Origin: Dendrobium chrysotoxum
Taxonomy: Eukaryota > Streptophyta > Magnoliopsida > Asparagales > Orchidaceae
Length of the DNA: 64,000 nucleotides
NCBI GenBank assembly: GCA_019925795.1
Contig: CM034304.1
Span: 11,471,471-11,535,470 of the forward strand
Reading direction: 5' to 3'
This document shows positions 21,328-33,770 of the stretch, one piece after another. A program made the translations under genes and the position numbers. Each line of letters opens with the position of its first letter. Positions within the stretch are counted from its first letter, which is position 1. The notes beneath the pieces are model-generated. The model had not been told where the DNA came from. It searched no databases and saw only the letters and a program-made list of their open reading frames with translations.

Positions 21328-24300
21328 AATCCTCTCTCCATCTTTAGCCATGATTCATACCCTTACATCGGTAGTATACTTGGGATTGGCTTAGGTTGTA
21401 ACTACCCTTCTTCTGCTAGTTATGTTATTCATTTCATTCTTGGATAGTTTGATTAACATCTCTTAAATTTATAAAATATGGTCTTATAGAACCCTCGTTA
21501 ATTATTGACATGATGTTTTCTTTATGCCTCTTCATATAACTACTAAATAAAAAAAAATCTCTTTGCCCAGTCTTTACTAGTATTTTCAGTTACTTCTTTT
21601 AATAGCTCAACGTAATATTTGGATTGGGTCCAAAAAATTTCTAAATCTTCAAAAATTTTAAACTTCTTCGTGTCCTAGCTAACATGTTGCAGTTACATAT
21701 TTTTTTTGTAACTTGATATGTGGAAAGATAAATCTTAAGAAAATTTTAGCTTTTAAATCAAAGTTTTCTCCCTATCTAAACTAATATGTTAGAGTTATAT
21801 ATTTTTATTAATATAAGTGGTAGGATAGGGTTCAAAAGCTCAAACCTTCAAATCAAAATTTTTGCTTGTGCTAATACTATATTGTAGTTATATGTCCTTT
21901 GTAGCTTGATATGTTTGCTAGGATAGGGTCCATAATCTGATCTATTCAAGATTTTCAAGATTAAAGTCAATTTAATTTGAGAAAAGTTTGAAGGTTCAAA
22001 TACAAGTCAAGCTTGTAAAAATAATTTTATTAAAGAAAATAGCAGGTTGATCTCTCTCAAAAGAAATTTACCTCTAATTTCTTTAAATTGTAATAAAAAG
22101 TTCATTGTGGTTGACTCCTCTAAACACTTAAAGAATAAGGCATATGATTATCAATGCTAATAAGAAAAGTCTATTCTATCCCTCCCTCCACTCAGGTGGA
22201 TTGACGCCTTAGATGAAGATATATCTAATCCTTTGAAACTTTAAAGCACAAAAGTTTAACTAATTTTGCTAGGTTTCTAGTAATCATCTAGATTAAATTT
22301 AAATATATTTTTAAATTTTAGATTCAACCATGTTATGATTTTTCTAATTTTAGGAATGTATAATTATTGGTTGATGTGTTAAAGTTTGAAAATCATTTTG
22401 AATTCCCACATCGTTAATCTTCTTGTAGGTTAGAGTTTAGGATGCCTTTAAATCTTATTTCCTATAGGTACTACATGGATACGATAATTTGTGTTCTGCC
22501 AGGTGGTTTAACCTTGAAAGAAAACAAATCTTTAGGCAAGTGATAAAGATAAATGACCTAATCAATTATATATGAGCTTTTGTTTTCCATCTAAAGTTTT
22601 CTCTTATGGTGATATTTATAAATTAAATCTTATCTAAGTTTATTCTTGGCTTTATCACTCCATTTGATAAAACTCATGAGCAATTCTTATTAAGATTGAT
22701 CATCTTAGATTCCCATTTGAGTCAAAGGCTTAGGACAGTTCAAGGTTCTTTATTAAGGTTAACCCATGATATAATACACATTCATTTGTCATGTGGCTTT
22801 TCCTTAATATTAATTGATACACCTTGAATTGATACTAAGTTAGGTGATTTTATAACATCTTTGAAAAAAATTATCATATTTGGATTCACCTCATATCTTG
22901 TCACTTCAAAAAAAAAAAAAGAAAGAAAAAAAATCTTTTGAATCAAAATTTATGTCAAACTGAAGTTATAGTTAGAAATAAAAGTCTTTTCAATCTTCTT
23001 GCTATCATATATCTTATAAGCATTTTTGTGTATTTATGAATCTATTTCATAATTGTCATAGTTAAGTTATTTGTTATTATCAAAGGATCGAGTTTGACTT
23101 ATAAATCTGTATTCCTTGCACAAGAGGGTTGATTATCTCCTCTCAGACTTGGAAGATGATTTACAACTAAGAATTATCTTTTAAAAGATTGAGAAAGGAA
23201 TCCCCCTTAAAAGAAGAAGAAGAAAAAAAAAAGATATATATACACAAAATATGTTGCAAATAAAAAGAAAAAAAAATTGTAATAAAAAGACGGCTTCCCT
23301 TTCTAATCCTTGAATTTCAAAAGATCCATTTATCCTATAATATTTTTTTAACACTTGACTATGAGAATTTTGATTTAGGTTTATCATCATGTATTGATGC
23401 TTTATAAAATATACAAATATATGTCATGCAAGAGATGTGAAAGAATTCAATTTCTATCTCTAATTCAACTCTTTTTGCATAAGATTTTTTTTTTTAAAGG
23501 AGAGAAATAGAAAAAGGAAACCCCAGTTTAGTTTGTAGGGAAACTTTGATCTGGGTTAACAAAATCTAAAATCCCGAGACCTCTTTAGTTAGCAACTTGA
23601 GTAGGTCAGTTCATATCTTCAAGTCAATATTAAGAAAAATCACAAAGATGATCAATCTAATTGGAATTATAATGGTGCTGGTTGTGCATTATTGGGTTTC
23701 ACATAGCTAACCTAATTAAGATGCATAAACAAACCATTATCAAAATATTTTTAAATCTCTTTTGAACATCTTCTAATTTGAATGTGATTTTAGACAGGGT
23801 CGTGATGCTTGATGAACTATAGTGATATTTATGGATATAAAAATCACTTTCTTTAGATTCAAAATTTTGAAACTAAACTAAGGGATATCCTTATGTTGGT
23901 TTTGAGATGATTATCTAATGTGCTCATTCATCAAGAGAATATTTCACATCCAAATTTAAATATATCATTGACTTAACTAAGATGTTAAAACATGAGGGCC
24001 TATCCTTAGTGATGTTAATGATATCTTTGTTTGAATCTTTGTCAAACTTCAAACCAAAATCAAGCTATAATTTGATTTGGTCCATAATTGATTAATCTTG
24101 GATGTTAGAATTGGAAGGATTCTATTCCTGATAAAGTCCATGATGGCTTCATCAAATAGATATAAAATTCAATTCACGGTATATCTTCACTTTATCATAA
24201 ACTAGAATCAGATGTTGGAGTCTAAACAACTCTATCCCCGTTAAAAAATCTTTCTATAGCATTGAAATTCAAAATGTTTGAAACTATAATTTTCTTTAAA

Positions 24301-25134
24301 GAAAGTTGCCAAGTTTTGACTACTTGATAAAAACTAAATTTGGTCATATTGAAACTATTTAATTTTGAGGGAGTCAACCCATCTTTCATTTAGTTTTTGA
24401 ATCTTTTCTCACCTGTCATTTTCATTGGGTTAAGATGATTAAAACTTAAGTGAACACATTCAAATATAATAAGAAAATTATTAAATGAAAACAAAGCTTT
24501 TACTCTTTGATGAAAATCAAACTGTTCTCAATCATTGTGAGTATTTGATATTCCTTGGTGCTTTCACTATAAAGGATGCTCAAATATACTCCTTGTTCTT
24601 TATCAACTCATGCAAAAGTTAAAATTTTTCTCTGAAAATTTTATCATGTTGCATTTAGTTCTCATAGAACATGCAAATGAGAACTCTAGAAAATTTAGAT
24701 TATTTTCTTTGAGTTACTCAAGATAAATTCAAATATGAAATGAATCATTAATGAAGATCTTTCATTCCTCCTCTAGTAGTTGAGATGCTTTGATAAACTT
24801 TTACTTTCAAAGATAATTGAAATACTCACCCTCTTTCTACTTTTGTCTTCTTCACATATGATGATCTGATATCAAAATATAATCCCCAGTGGAATATTTG
24901 TAAGTTATAAGGATTATCTATAATGAAAAAAAAAAACTTCAATCTAGAAATTTTCAAGACTAACATTCTTCTGAATGTTTTCTCTTCCCTTCTAGAAAGT
25001 GGCATATACAAAAGCTTTTGATCTCTAGTAGAACATTTACAAGTTGTTAATGTCAATTATGATGAACGAAAAAGATCAAAAATCTTAAAGAAATCAAGTA
25101 TTAATTAAAAGTTTAAAACATGTTTAAATCCATC
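21328..25134 (+). other. Non-coding interior of element 2
   Basis: No gag or pol motif was found in any frame. Imperfect hairpins with about 95-bp spacing occur at about 21676-21920; the first has an inner stem GTTACA/TGTAAC. The rest is AT-rich, mostly unique-looking sequence without long frames; the small frames at 23181-23390 and 24826-25056 on the minus strand show no family resemblance. I see no gene here. Confidence 0.6.
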
Positions 25135-26365
25135 TTTAGGTATAAGTCCTCCTACGACATCCTATTGACATTCTTGAAGTTAGGTGTAAGTACCCACTTG
25201 GTGGCATCCTAATCTTTGTCCCGAAGTGAAGTATAAGCATCCCTAGCAACATCTTCTCTTTATTAAAATTTTGAATCTTAAATTCGTCTTTAGGTATAAG
25301 TCCTCTTACGGCATCCTATTGACATCTTTGAAGTTAGGTGTAAGTACCCACTTGGTGGCATCTTAATCTTCATCCCGAAGTGAAGTATAAGTATCCCTAG
25401 CAGCATCTTCTCTTCATTAAAATTTTAAATCTTAAATCCACCTTTAGGTATAAGTCCTCCTATGGCATCCTATTGACATCCTTAAAGTTAGGTGTAAGTA
25501 CCCACTTGGTGGCATCCTAATCTTTGTCCCAAAGTGAAGTATAAGCATCCCTAGCAGCATCTTCTCTTCATTAAAATTTTAAATCTTAAATTCGGCTTTA
25601 GGTATAAGTCCTCCTACGACATCTTATTGGCATCCTTAAAGTTAGGTGTAAGTACCCACTTGGTGGCATCCTAATCTTTATCCCGAAGTAAAATATAAGC
25701 ATCCCTAGCAGCATCTTCTCTTCATTAAATTTTAAATCTTAAATCCATCTTTAGGTATAAGTCCTCCTACGACATCCTATTGACATCCTTGAAGTTAGGT
25801 GTAAGTACCCACTTGGTGGCATCCTAATCTTCATCCTGAAGTGAAGTATAAGCATCCCCAGCGACATCTTCTCTTCATTAAATTTTAAATCTTAAATCCA
25901 CCTTTAGGTATAAGTCCTCCTACGGCATTCTATTGACATCCTTGAAGTTAAGTATAAGTACCCCCTTGGTGGCATCCTAATCTTCATCCCGAAGTGAAGT
26001 ATAAGCATCCCTAGCGGCATCTTCTCTTTATTAAATTTTAAATCTTAAATATGTCATTAGGTATAAGTCCTCCTACGTCATCCTATTGACATCCTTGAAG
26101 TTAGGTGTAAGTACCCACTTGGTGGAATCCTAATCTTCATCCTGAAGTGAAGTATAAGCATCCCCAGCGGCATCTTGTCTTTATTAAATTTTAAATTTTA
26201 AATTTGTATTTAGGTATAAGTCCTCCTACGATATCTTATTGACATCCTTGAAGTTAGGTATAAGTACCCACTTGGTGGCATCCTAATTTTTGTCTCGAAG
26301 TGATGTATAAGCATCCTTAGAGACATCTTCTCTTCATCAATTTCTTAAAAGCCCAAACCCTCTAA
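25135..26365 (+). repeat. Eight-copy tandem array of 153-154 bp near the 3' end of the interior
   Basis: The word AGGTATAAGTCCTC (or close) starts at 25138, 25292, 25446, 25600, 25753, 25906, 26059 and 26212. Each unit contains three related sub-units, beginning AGGTATAAG, AGGTGTAAG and AAGTATAAG and each ending in GGCATCC/T, spaced about 44, 47 and 63 bp. A diverged further copy lies at about 26380-26470. Tandem repeats at the 3' side of the interior are known from Ogre elements. Confidence 0.88.
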
Positions 26366-27700
26366 GTTTAGTGGTAGACCTTCACATAGGTTTCCTCTTC
26401 TTTAGAAGACTCCCTCTAGTTTGTTGAGTTAGGTGTAAGTGCCCAGCTGGTGGCATCCTTCCCCTTGGACTAGAAAGAAGACTTTAGTCTTAATCAAAAT
26501 CACTTTCAAACTCTTTCATTCATATCAAACCACTTTTAAATCACTATACTCAATTATTTCATGCCTTGACTTTATTAAATGATACTAATCTCATTAGTTA
26601 TCATTTTGCTAAAACCATCAGTGCCAACATCAACTTCAAAATAAATTGATCAACTCGAATCTCTATAAACCTTTCATTCTGATTTTCTATAAAAGCACAA
26701 AATCTTTTCAGTTCATCTCCAACTTCAGTTTTGGATGTAGTTGATCATTTCGGTCAACACCAATATGCACGAAAAACTTTGGCAAGTTTATCATGCCTAT
26801 TGAGGGTCCATTTTTTGACCTCATTTTTTAAGGTTAGTATTCCTGAAATCAAATCTCTAGCACCTAGGTCTTCGTAGCCTAGTGTAGACTTCACCTACAG
26901 GATTTCGCTTAAGTGGATACCCACTGATGTAGCTTTGAGTTGACCTCATAATTTGACCCAAATCAAACCATGTAAAGTTAATAAAAAGGAAAGTTTACCA
27001 AAATTAACATTAATCAAAACTAATTCAATGCAAATTGGTACACTATTAAGTTCGACTAACTCGATCCGATTTCAATTTAATAAAAACAGATCCGAGAGGC
27101 CAAACCTGACTCATCGTGAGTTATTTGAATCCTAATTAATATTAATCAAATTAATTAAATTAATTCAAATTGATCTAAATTAAATTTTTTTAAACAATTT
27201 TATTTAATCAACAATAAATTTTATTAAAATTTAATTTTATATATCATGAAAAGTTTAATCAATTAATTATTTAGAGAAGGCTAAGCGGTGGTTTTGGCTA
27301 AACCTAAGATGCATTTCGGTTGGACCAGTTTAAACAGATCCCCCATGTTCGCCTCTTCCCCTATTCATTCATAAAACCACCCCTATGCTCCCAGTTTGTA
27401 TTTTTTGCCTAGCCTCGTCTCCTCCCAGTTCGCGAAACCCCTCTCCTTTGCTTCACCACTCTCTGTTCGCAAAGAACTCCAAGGGCCGAACCACTTCTCC
27501 TCCTCCCAACCATTCACAAGCCCTAGGTCTGACTCTCTCTATCATTTGCAAGCTCGAGCCGAAGACCTCGAGCGATTCTTATCCTAGGTTGCCTCCTCTG
27601 CCCAAGTCGACGCAGGCAATCTTCTCAAATCTTGGGTAATCTCCTTTTCTACTTTTCTTCCTCTCATTATTCTTTCTTTATGGATAATTTTTGTTGGATA

Positions 27701-28423
27701 GATAACCTCATGAATTGAGAATTGCCTGGGGAAGAGGAAATCTGATTTGAAGATCGTTGGGGCGGAACTGTTTACTATTTCTACCGGATGAGTGTTTCCA
27801 GAGAATGGCATGGTGGAGGAGCTTCTAAGAGGGAAGCATCGGATTATGCCAGATCATTGGCTAGCTGCTTTTTTTATCCTAAATCTACTTTATCTTTTTG
27901 GGTAGATTGTAGGCATATATTTGTAGAGAGGATTCAGATCTATTACTGGAAGGTTCTTCTTCAAGCTGCTAAAGACATGGAGGCTCAGGATGACTTCTCT
28001 AACCTGAAGCTAGAGGACATTTCTGTGGTTGCGTTGGTTGTTGATGAAGGCTCCGTAGGAGTTTTTCTGGAAGTAGTCGTTGTTCTTTGTGTTTTTCTTG
28101 TAATTGTTTTTTGTTTTTTTGTTTCTCTTGTAGGTTCTTTTTGCCTTTTTGAATTTAAAGTAATGGCACATGGGATTTTTACTAGTTGGCATTTTCTTCC
28201 TTTTCGGAACTCTGGGATACTAACCAACCTTTCAGGTTGTTTAAATATTTGGTGTCCCCATCACCCCAATGGGTTTAAAATGGGAATTAGTAGATCACAT
28301 ATGCATTATGATAGATTCAGAGGGCTTGTTTTGTTTTTGCTTTCTAGATTGTAATAGGTTTTCCTTCTTATTAATGCTATATGCATCCCTTCAAAAAAAA
28401 AAAAAAAAGATAGCCTCATGAAT
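27701..28423 (+). mobile_element. Poly(A) retroposon in the 3' LTR with 15-bp target duplication
   Basis: The insert 27716-28408 ends in 16 A (28393-28408) and is flanked by GATAACCTCATGAAT (27701-27715) and GATAGCCTCATGAAT (28409-28423). The 5' LTR has a single uninterrupted copy of this site near 16175. This is the mark of LINE-driven insertion. A 188-codon frame (27788-28354) starts in the body and ends near the tail; its second half is rich in hydrophobic residues and I do not recognise it. It may be a 5'-truncated LINE 3' end or a retrocopy of a host transcript. Confidence 0.75.
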
Positions 28424-29009
28424 CATGAATGGGTTTATAGAATGATCCATGTCATTTGAAACTAAGCTATTTGTGTGAAAAATCTACAAAATACTATGCT
28501 TATTGTGGCTTGTATCATGAAATGTATAGAACTCTATGTATAGATTGGAGGGAATTGTAGCATCATTTATCAAATGCATAAAAGGTGTTTGTGTTATTGT
28601 CTATTAAGGAAATGAGATGGGTTTTGGTTAAGTCAAGAGTTATTGGGAAAACATATTTATGTTTTTTTTTTCCATTTATACTCCCAAGAATTCCATGAGT
28701 TAGAGAAAGACAAGAAGATTTTATATATGCATATTTGTTACAAATGGTAATCACATACAAGTCAAACATTCATATGATTTTCATTATGACATGACTTTTG
28801 ATATCTTTGCTGGCTTTCGTTGTTGAGTAAGGGTTTAAAACTCTCTTCAAAATATTTCTTACAAAGTTTCCTTAATCTTTCTGTCATAAATGACTTCATT
28901 GGGTAATTAAGTATGGAAACATAAAATTGTCTTTGAATCTTGGCAAGCGAAGTTGTACTTAAAATAGGCATTGATTAAAATGACGAGGTTCTTATGTGAT
29001 TTCATGTTC

Positions 29010-29780
29010 CAGTCTTGAAAATGTGTGGGTTTTGGAAAAGTGAAAGTGTATGTGTCTTTGGAAATTAACATATGTATGCTTTGGAAGGTAATATATCTAA
29101 GTGGGAATAGTAAATTGTTTGTGTTTGTGGAAAATGTGTGTGCTGAAAACTGAAAATTGTGTGTATTTTGGAAAGGATGAAATTGTGTATGTGTAAATTA
29201 AGGTATGTGTGTATCTTTTGGAAGATAAAAATGTATGTATTTTGAAAAGCAACATGTGTATATGTTTTTGAAGGATGACATGTGTAAGTGTGAAAAGTAA
29301 AGTGTTTGTTTTTGTGGAAAGTGTGTGTGCTTTGAAAGGAGATTTGTGTGTTTCTTTGGAAGATGAAAATGTGTGTTTTGGAAAGTAGCATGTGAAATGC
29401 TTTGAAAAGAGAATTGTGTGTTTATGAAAATAAATTGTTTGATGAATTTGTGTATGTTGAGAAAGATGAAATGTGTAAAAGTGGAGATGTAGTGGAACTT
29501 GTGTACGCTTGGAATTTGTGTGTGTTTTGGAAGGTGGAGATGTGTAAAAGTGGAACTTGTGTGTGTTTTGGAAAGGATGAAATTGTGTAGGTGAGTTTGA
29601 AAATTGGAATTGTGGAGTTTGTATAAATTTGAGATTGAAAAATATAAATGTGGGAAGGTAAAGTGTGTGAAAATGAAAAGGAAGGGTTGGATTGTGAGAA
29701 ATAAAGTGTGTGTATGTCGAATGGTGCTTTAAAAGTATGTAATTATTAAATGTTGAGGTGTTTTAGAGAGATGAGGTGTG
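29010..29780 (+). repeat. C-poor array in the 3' LTR
   Basis: This is the counterpart of 16770-17560, with the same word order and small length differences. The paired frame at 29402-29590 parallels 17173-17370 but has no start-to-stop conservation beyond the repeat itself. Confidence 0.68.
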
Positions 29781-32700
29781 TGGATTTTGTAGAATAAGTT
29801 ATTTAGATAAATATTGAAAAGTAAAAGCTCTCTTTCTCTCTCTACCTCTCTCTCCTTCTTCTTCCCCTTTCTTGTGCCTTGGGGTGAATGTTGAAAAAAT
29901 TCAAAGTATGTTTTTAAAAGTGAAAAGTTCAGAAGTCAATCAGCTGAACCAGTGTGTAAGCCTGAAAAAAAGGTACGTTTGGGTTTAAATAATAGTTTTT
30001 TTTATTATTTCAATTCTAATTATTAAATGTGCTTCTAAACCATGTTCTATTCTTTTTATTTTCATGAACTGTTAGGAATGGTACCGGTCAAGTGAACAAA
30101 AGGAAATGAACTAAAGGTGTTAGTCGCATCTATCCAACTGGGTAGAGGTGATACGGGCGGAACCACCGGGTCATAGCCCTAAGCGCTGTAAGTTTTCTTA
30201 AAACTTAGAAAGCCCCTAGGAGGGCCTTGGTGTGGTTTGTGCGAACCCTTCCCCTTTAGGTCCCTGTAGTAACTTCAATTTTATTAGGATTATTTTTATT
30301 TTATTTTAGATCCTTAAACCCCTTTACAGATGCATAATGTTCTAAGGGTTGGTGATAACAAACTTTTTCATCCCGTACAACATTAATGACATTTAAGGAC
30401 AAAAATTAAGCAATGAGTTTTAGAAAACTTAGACTTAGGATGCATACACACTTTAGGGTAGAAACACAGAACATAAAAAATATAATGACATTCCTCTTAG
30501 GATTAGTGTATATTATTAATATAACCTTAATTAAAGCTAATCAAAATTAAATAATTAATTAATGAAAATTTTAAATACACTAATGATAATTCAGATAAAA
30601 ATATACAAAAATTACATAACCTTTAATAACTAAATCATAATTAACACACGTAACCACTAAGAGATTAAATTTGAACATGATTTTAAAATTAAATCTAATT
30701 AATATTTTAATCATCTCATAATAAAATAATAACTAAATAAAATCTTCAAAACTTCAATCAATCATCAATAATATCACAAATCAATTAAAATTTTAATAAC
30801 TCTTTAAATAATCTAAATTTTAATCATAAAAAAATTCAATAAATAATCAAGTTAAATATTCTAAGAAAAATTGATATTTAATTAAAATACTTTAAATAAC
30901 CAAACTCATTAATCAAACTTTAATAATTAAGATTTATTCTAAAATAAACTTCAAAATATTAAAGACACTAAAACTTAAATCCGAACATCAAAAATTCCTT
31001 TGACCTTTCAACAAACTAAATCCAATTGATTAGAAAACTTAAACTAATAATTATCTTAGGATATATCTAAACCACACAACCTACTGCACAAACTTAGATC
31101 TGTTTGCTAGGACAACTAACTCTAGCTTTATATTAGGCCGGTGTTTACTTTCTTACTACTGTGTGATGGACTTGCTAGGTTTTTACTACATGTTGTTTGT
31201 GATTGATGTTAGTGTTTATTTGCTTTTACTGCTCTCAATGATATGATGTGATGGGCCATAAATTACCCCTAGGTTAGGAATGATCTGGATGCTCACAAAA
31301 TTTTATGCAGAGGGTCATGCTCATGCAGGGCTAATTAAAGATTTAAATTAACAAAATTGTTTACATATGCAAAATGCTAAGCCCCCTTAAAATTAAAAGA
31401 GCATGGCCAAGTGTGACTAGCAAATTTAATTTAAATGCAAATATATAACTTCTTGGGAATGATTTTATTATAAACTACTTAGGATAATCTTGCAGGTAGT
31501 CTAAATTTTCTTTTTATCTGAGTTGTAATATAAATGTGTTTAAAAATAGTTGTAATGTGAAAGCGATTTGAAATTGGGATATCACATCCAATTTGGAATC
31601 CAAAGAGAAGAGAATATCCCTTAGGGGAATATTTTCTTCTATTTGGAAGGTCAAGTTATGATGATTTTAATATCCAAAGTGAAAAGAAAATATCCCTTCG
31701 GGGATGAGTTTCTTTTCATTTGGGTATCCAAAATTGGTGAACGCAAGGAGCTCATAGAAGGAAAGAAGACAAAGGAGAGAAGATGAAGAAGTGAAGAGAA
31801 GAAGAGATATCCCATTTCAAAATCACTTACGTCAGTCTATGGATTAGAATTCGGGTTTGTTGTCAGTGGTACCCGACCACTTTACTTTTTCAATAAACCC
31901 TGGTTGTAAGTAAAATAGTACTTGCCATATGGACTATGGAAATTATATGTTGGATAATTTAAATTTGATTATTTACATTGCTTACACATTAGAATTGCCT
32001 TTTTTTTAGGTTTTCTTGCTTGCCGTATTTTATTTTAGCCTGGATACGATCGGAGTTTTGCGAGGGTATGAATAAAATTTTTCTACTTGAAATTTTAATA
32101 AAATATTTAGGCCCACATAGAAACTCTAACGATCTAAGAAGTAAGCTCAGGACCACCGAGAGTTAGCATATGCATATTATTACTTTCTCTTCCTTGTTAG
32201 ACACCTCCCTGCCTGTGGGTTCTGGTAGACCACCTGGCCTATTAGGGTGCAGTTCTTTCAAGGGGATGTTGTGTAATATTTAGGAAAAAATCTATTTTCT
32301 AAGCATGATTTTAAAACTACTTCATAATCATTTTATGCATACGAGTCAATTAGCATGTATTGCATTAGATGCAAATTAAAACAGTCTAAAATTTTAATTG
32401 CATTATGCTCTCAAGCATCATTTATCCTACATAAGTAAAGGGGCCAATTAGGGTTTGTTTTAGATGTCATCCCCAATTCCTCAAAACTTAAAATAACATC
32501 CCTACCCATCTTTCATAAAGAGATCAGACACATGATTGTAAAGTGCCTAGGTGGTTAGCTGGCTCCCCAATCCAGGCCGGGATAAATCTAGATTTGCACT
32601 TTATTAGATAGATCCGGGTTATTATTTTATAGTATCCAAATTAGATTTAGGTTCTAAGGCAGATTTTCAAATCTTAAGTCCTCACCCTCTGTGAATATAA

Positions 32701-33556
32701 TCCTAAATTTCTAATAAAATGACAGCTCAAACATAAAATTTCTCTCCTAAAATGTAAAGCCCAACATAGGGTAAACTAAGGTTGCCTCTAAGCTTCTCAG
32801 AATCTGGCACCTCCTACTTTTCCTCCCTTGATACGCTAAGAACTGTTCAACGTTGAGCTTTCTCCTTAAAAATTTCTTATTCCTTTTCTTATCTTCCCCT
32901 TTGTAATCAAAGGGTATGAGATTGCTACTTTAATCGAGAGTTTTCTTAAGAGTATCCCTCCTAAGATGTAATTAACTATATGGTCTTGCCCTTATAGGGA
33001 TTTGAGAACTCTTTGAGAAACTCTAGATTAAAATAAACCTTATTTTATTCCTATAAAATAAGGAAAAAATCTTTGGGAACATAGATATCTTTAAAAAATT
33101 CCTTTCTAGTTTTGAATATGCTCGTAGGATATTATTATTGTCTTTTTAGATAATATAATATTCTACTTATTATATTTAACTTTAGAAATGATGAATTTTA
33201 TAAAACATATTCTTGCTTTTAAATGTCTTGAAGAATGTTATGTTCGTCTGTTAAGATGATATAACATTCTCCTTGCTACATCTAAATAAAAGAATGGATA
33301 AATTTTTTTAAAAAACAACCTATTTCAATTTTTAATCACATTTTATAGAATTTCGTGTCCATCTTTCGAGATGATATGTTATTCTTAGAATTATGTATGA
33401 TCATAGAAATATCTTTTCTAAAACTCTATTTTGATATTGAATCCATTGTAGAATATTATGTCAGTTTCCTGAGACTTTACTTTATTCTGAATGCAGTAAT
33501 CAATTTTTCAAAATAGGAGAAACCAAAATCTATGCGGCGATAAATTTCCCCCATCA

Positions 33557-33768
33557 ATAACCTGCTAATATCATATGCCACATCCTAAAATCAATTGATT
33601 GTATAAAAGTAGACATTTGAATCATCCAAAAATCAAATGGAATGTTGACTAAAAGTGGTGGACTGGTTATTGAATAACCCTCAGTAGTATTTCAGTTACC
33701 AAATTACACCATAAGATCTTTGCTTGATGATTTCAAAATCAAAATTTTTAAGACCCTCTCTGATACCA
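33557..33768 (-). pseudogene. 5' end of copia A gag with PBS
   Basis: The minus strand reads EGYSITSPPLL, then DFWMIQM and MWHMILAG, the usual start of a SIRE-type gag; it continues at 15284 across element 2. Copia B has the matching stretch near 42830-43000. The PBS TGGTATCAGAGAGGGTC (33768-33752) is the initiator-methionine tRNA type usual in copia elements. The first five bases are the right ATAAC duplication. Confidence 0.72.
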
Positions 33769-33770
33769 CT

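Larger units (their letters stand above)
15285..33556 (+). mobile_element. Complete Ogre-like, apparently non-autonomous LTR retrotransposon (element 2), 18.3 kb
   Basis: Two direct repeats of about 6 kb (15285-21300 and 26813-33556) flank a 5.5-kb interior. The termini are TG and CA with a 5-bp target duplication, and a PBS follows the left LTR. The interior has no gag, protease, RT, RNase H or integrase frame that I can recognise, so the element could not have encoded its own machinery in its present form. LTR starts and PBS type match element 1, so an autonomous Ogre-like relative is the likely helper (inference). Alternatively the interior is a deleted and decayed autonomous copy. Confidence 0.82.
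26813..33556 (+). repeat. 3' LTR of element 2, 6.7 kb including a 693-bp insertion
   Basis: It aligns with the 5' LTR throughout; the first bases are TTTTGACC where the 5' LTR has TGTTGACC. It ends ATCA before the ATAAC duplication. Without the insertion at 27716-28408 and its duplicated site its length is about 6.04 kb. Many differences from the 5' LTR are transitions, so the insertion is not recent. No clean purine tract is seen just before it. Confidence 0.82.

Noticed and set aside
25135..26365. Regular repeats that might suggest a CRISPR array
   Set aside because: Units are contiguous 153-154 bp tandem copies without unique spacers, in a plant retroelement.
26801..26813. TTGAGGGTCCATTTT as a possible alternative start of the 3' LTR of element 2
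   Set aside because: Element 1 and the 5' LTR both start at TGTTGACCTC, and the 5-bp duplication fits only that boundary.
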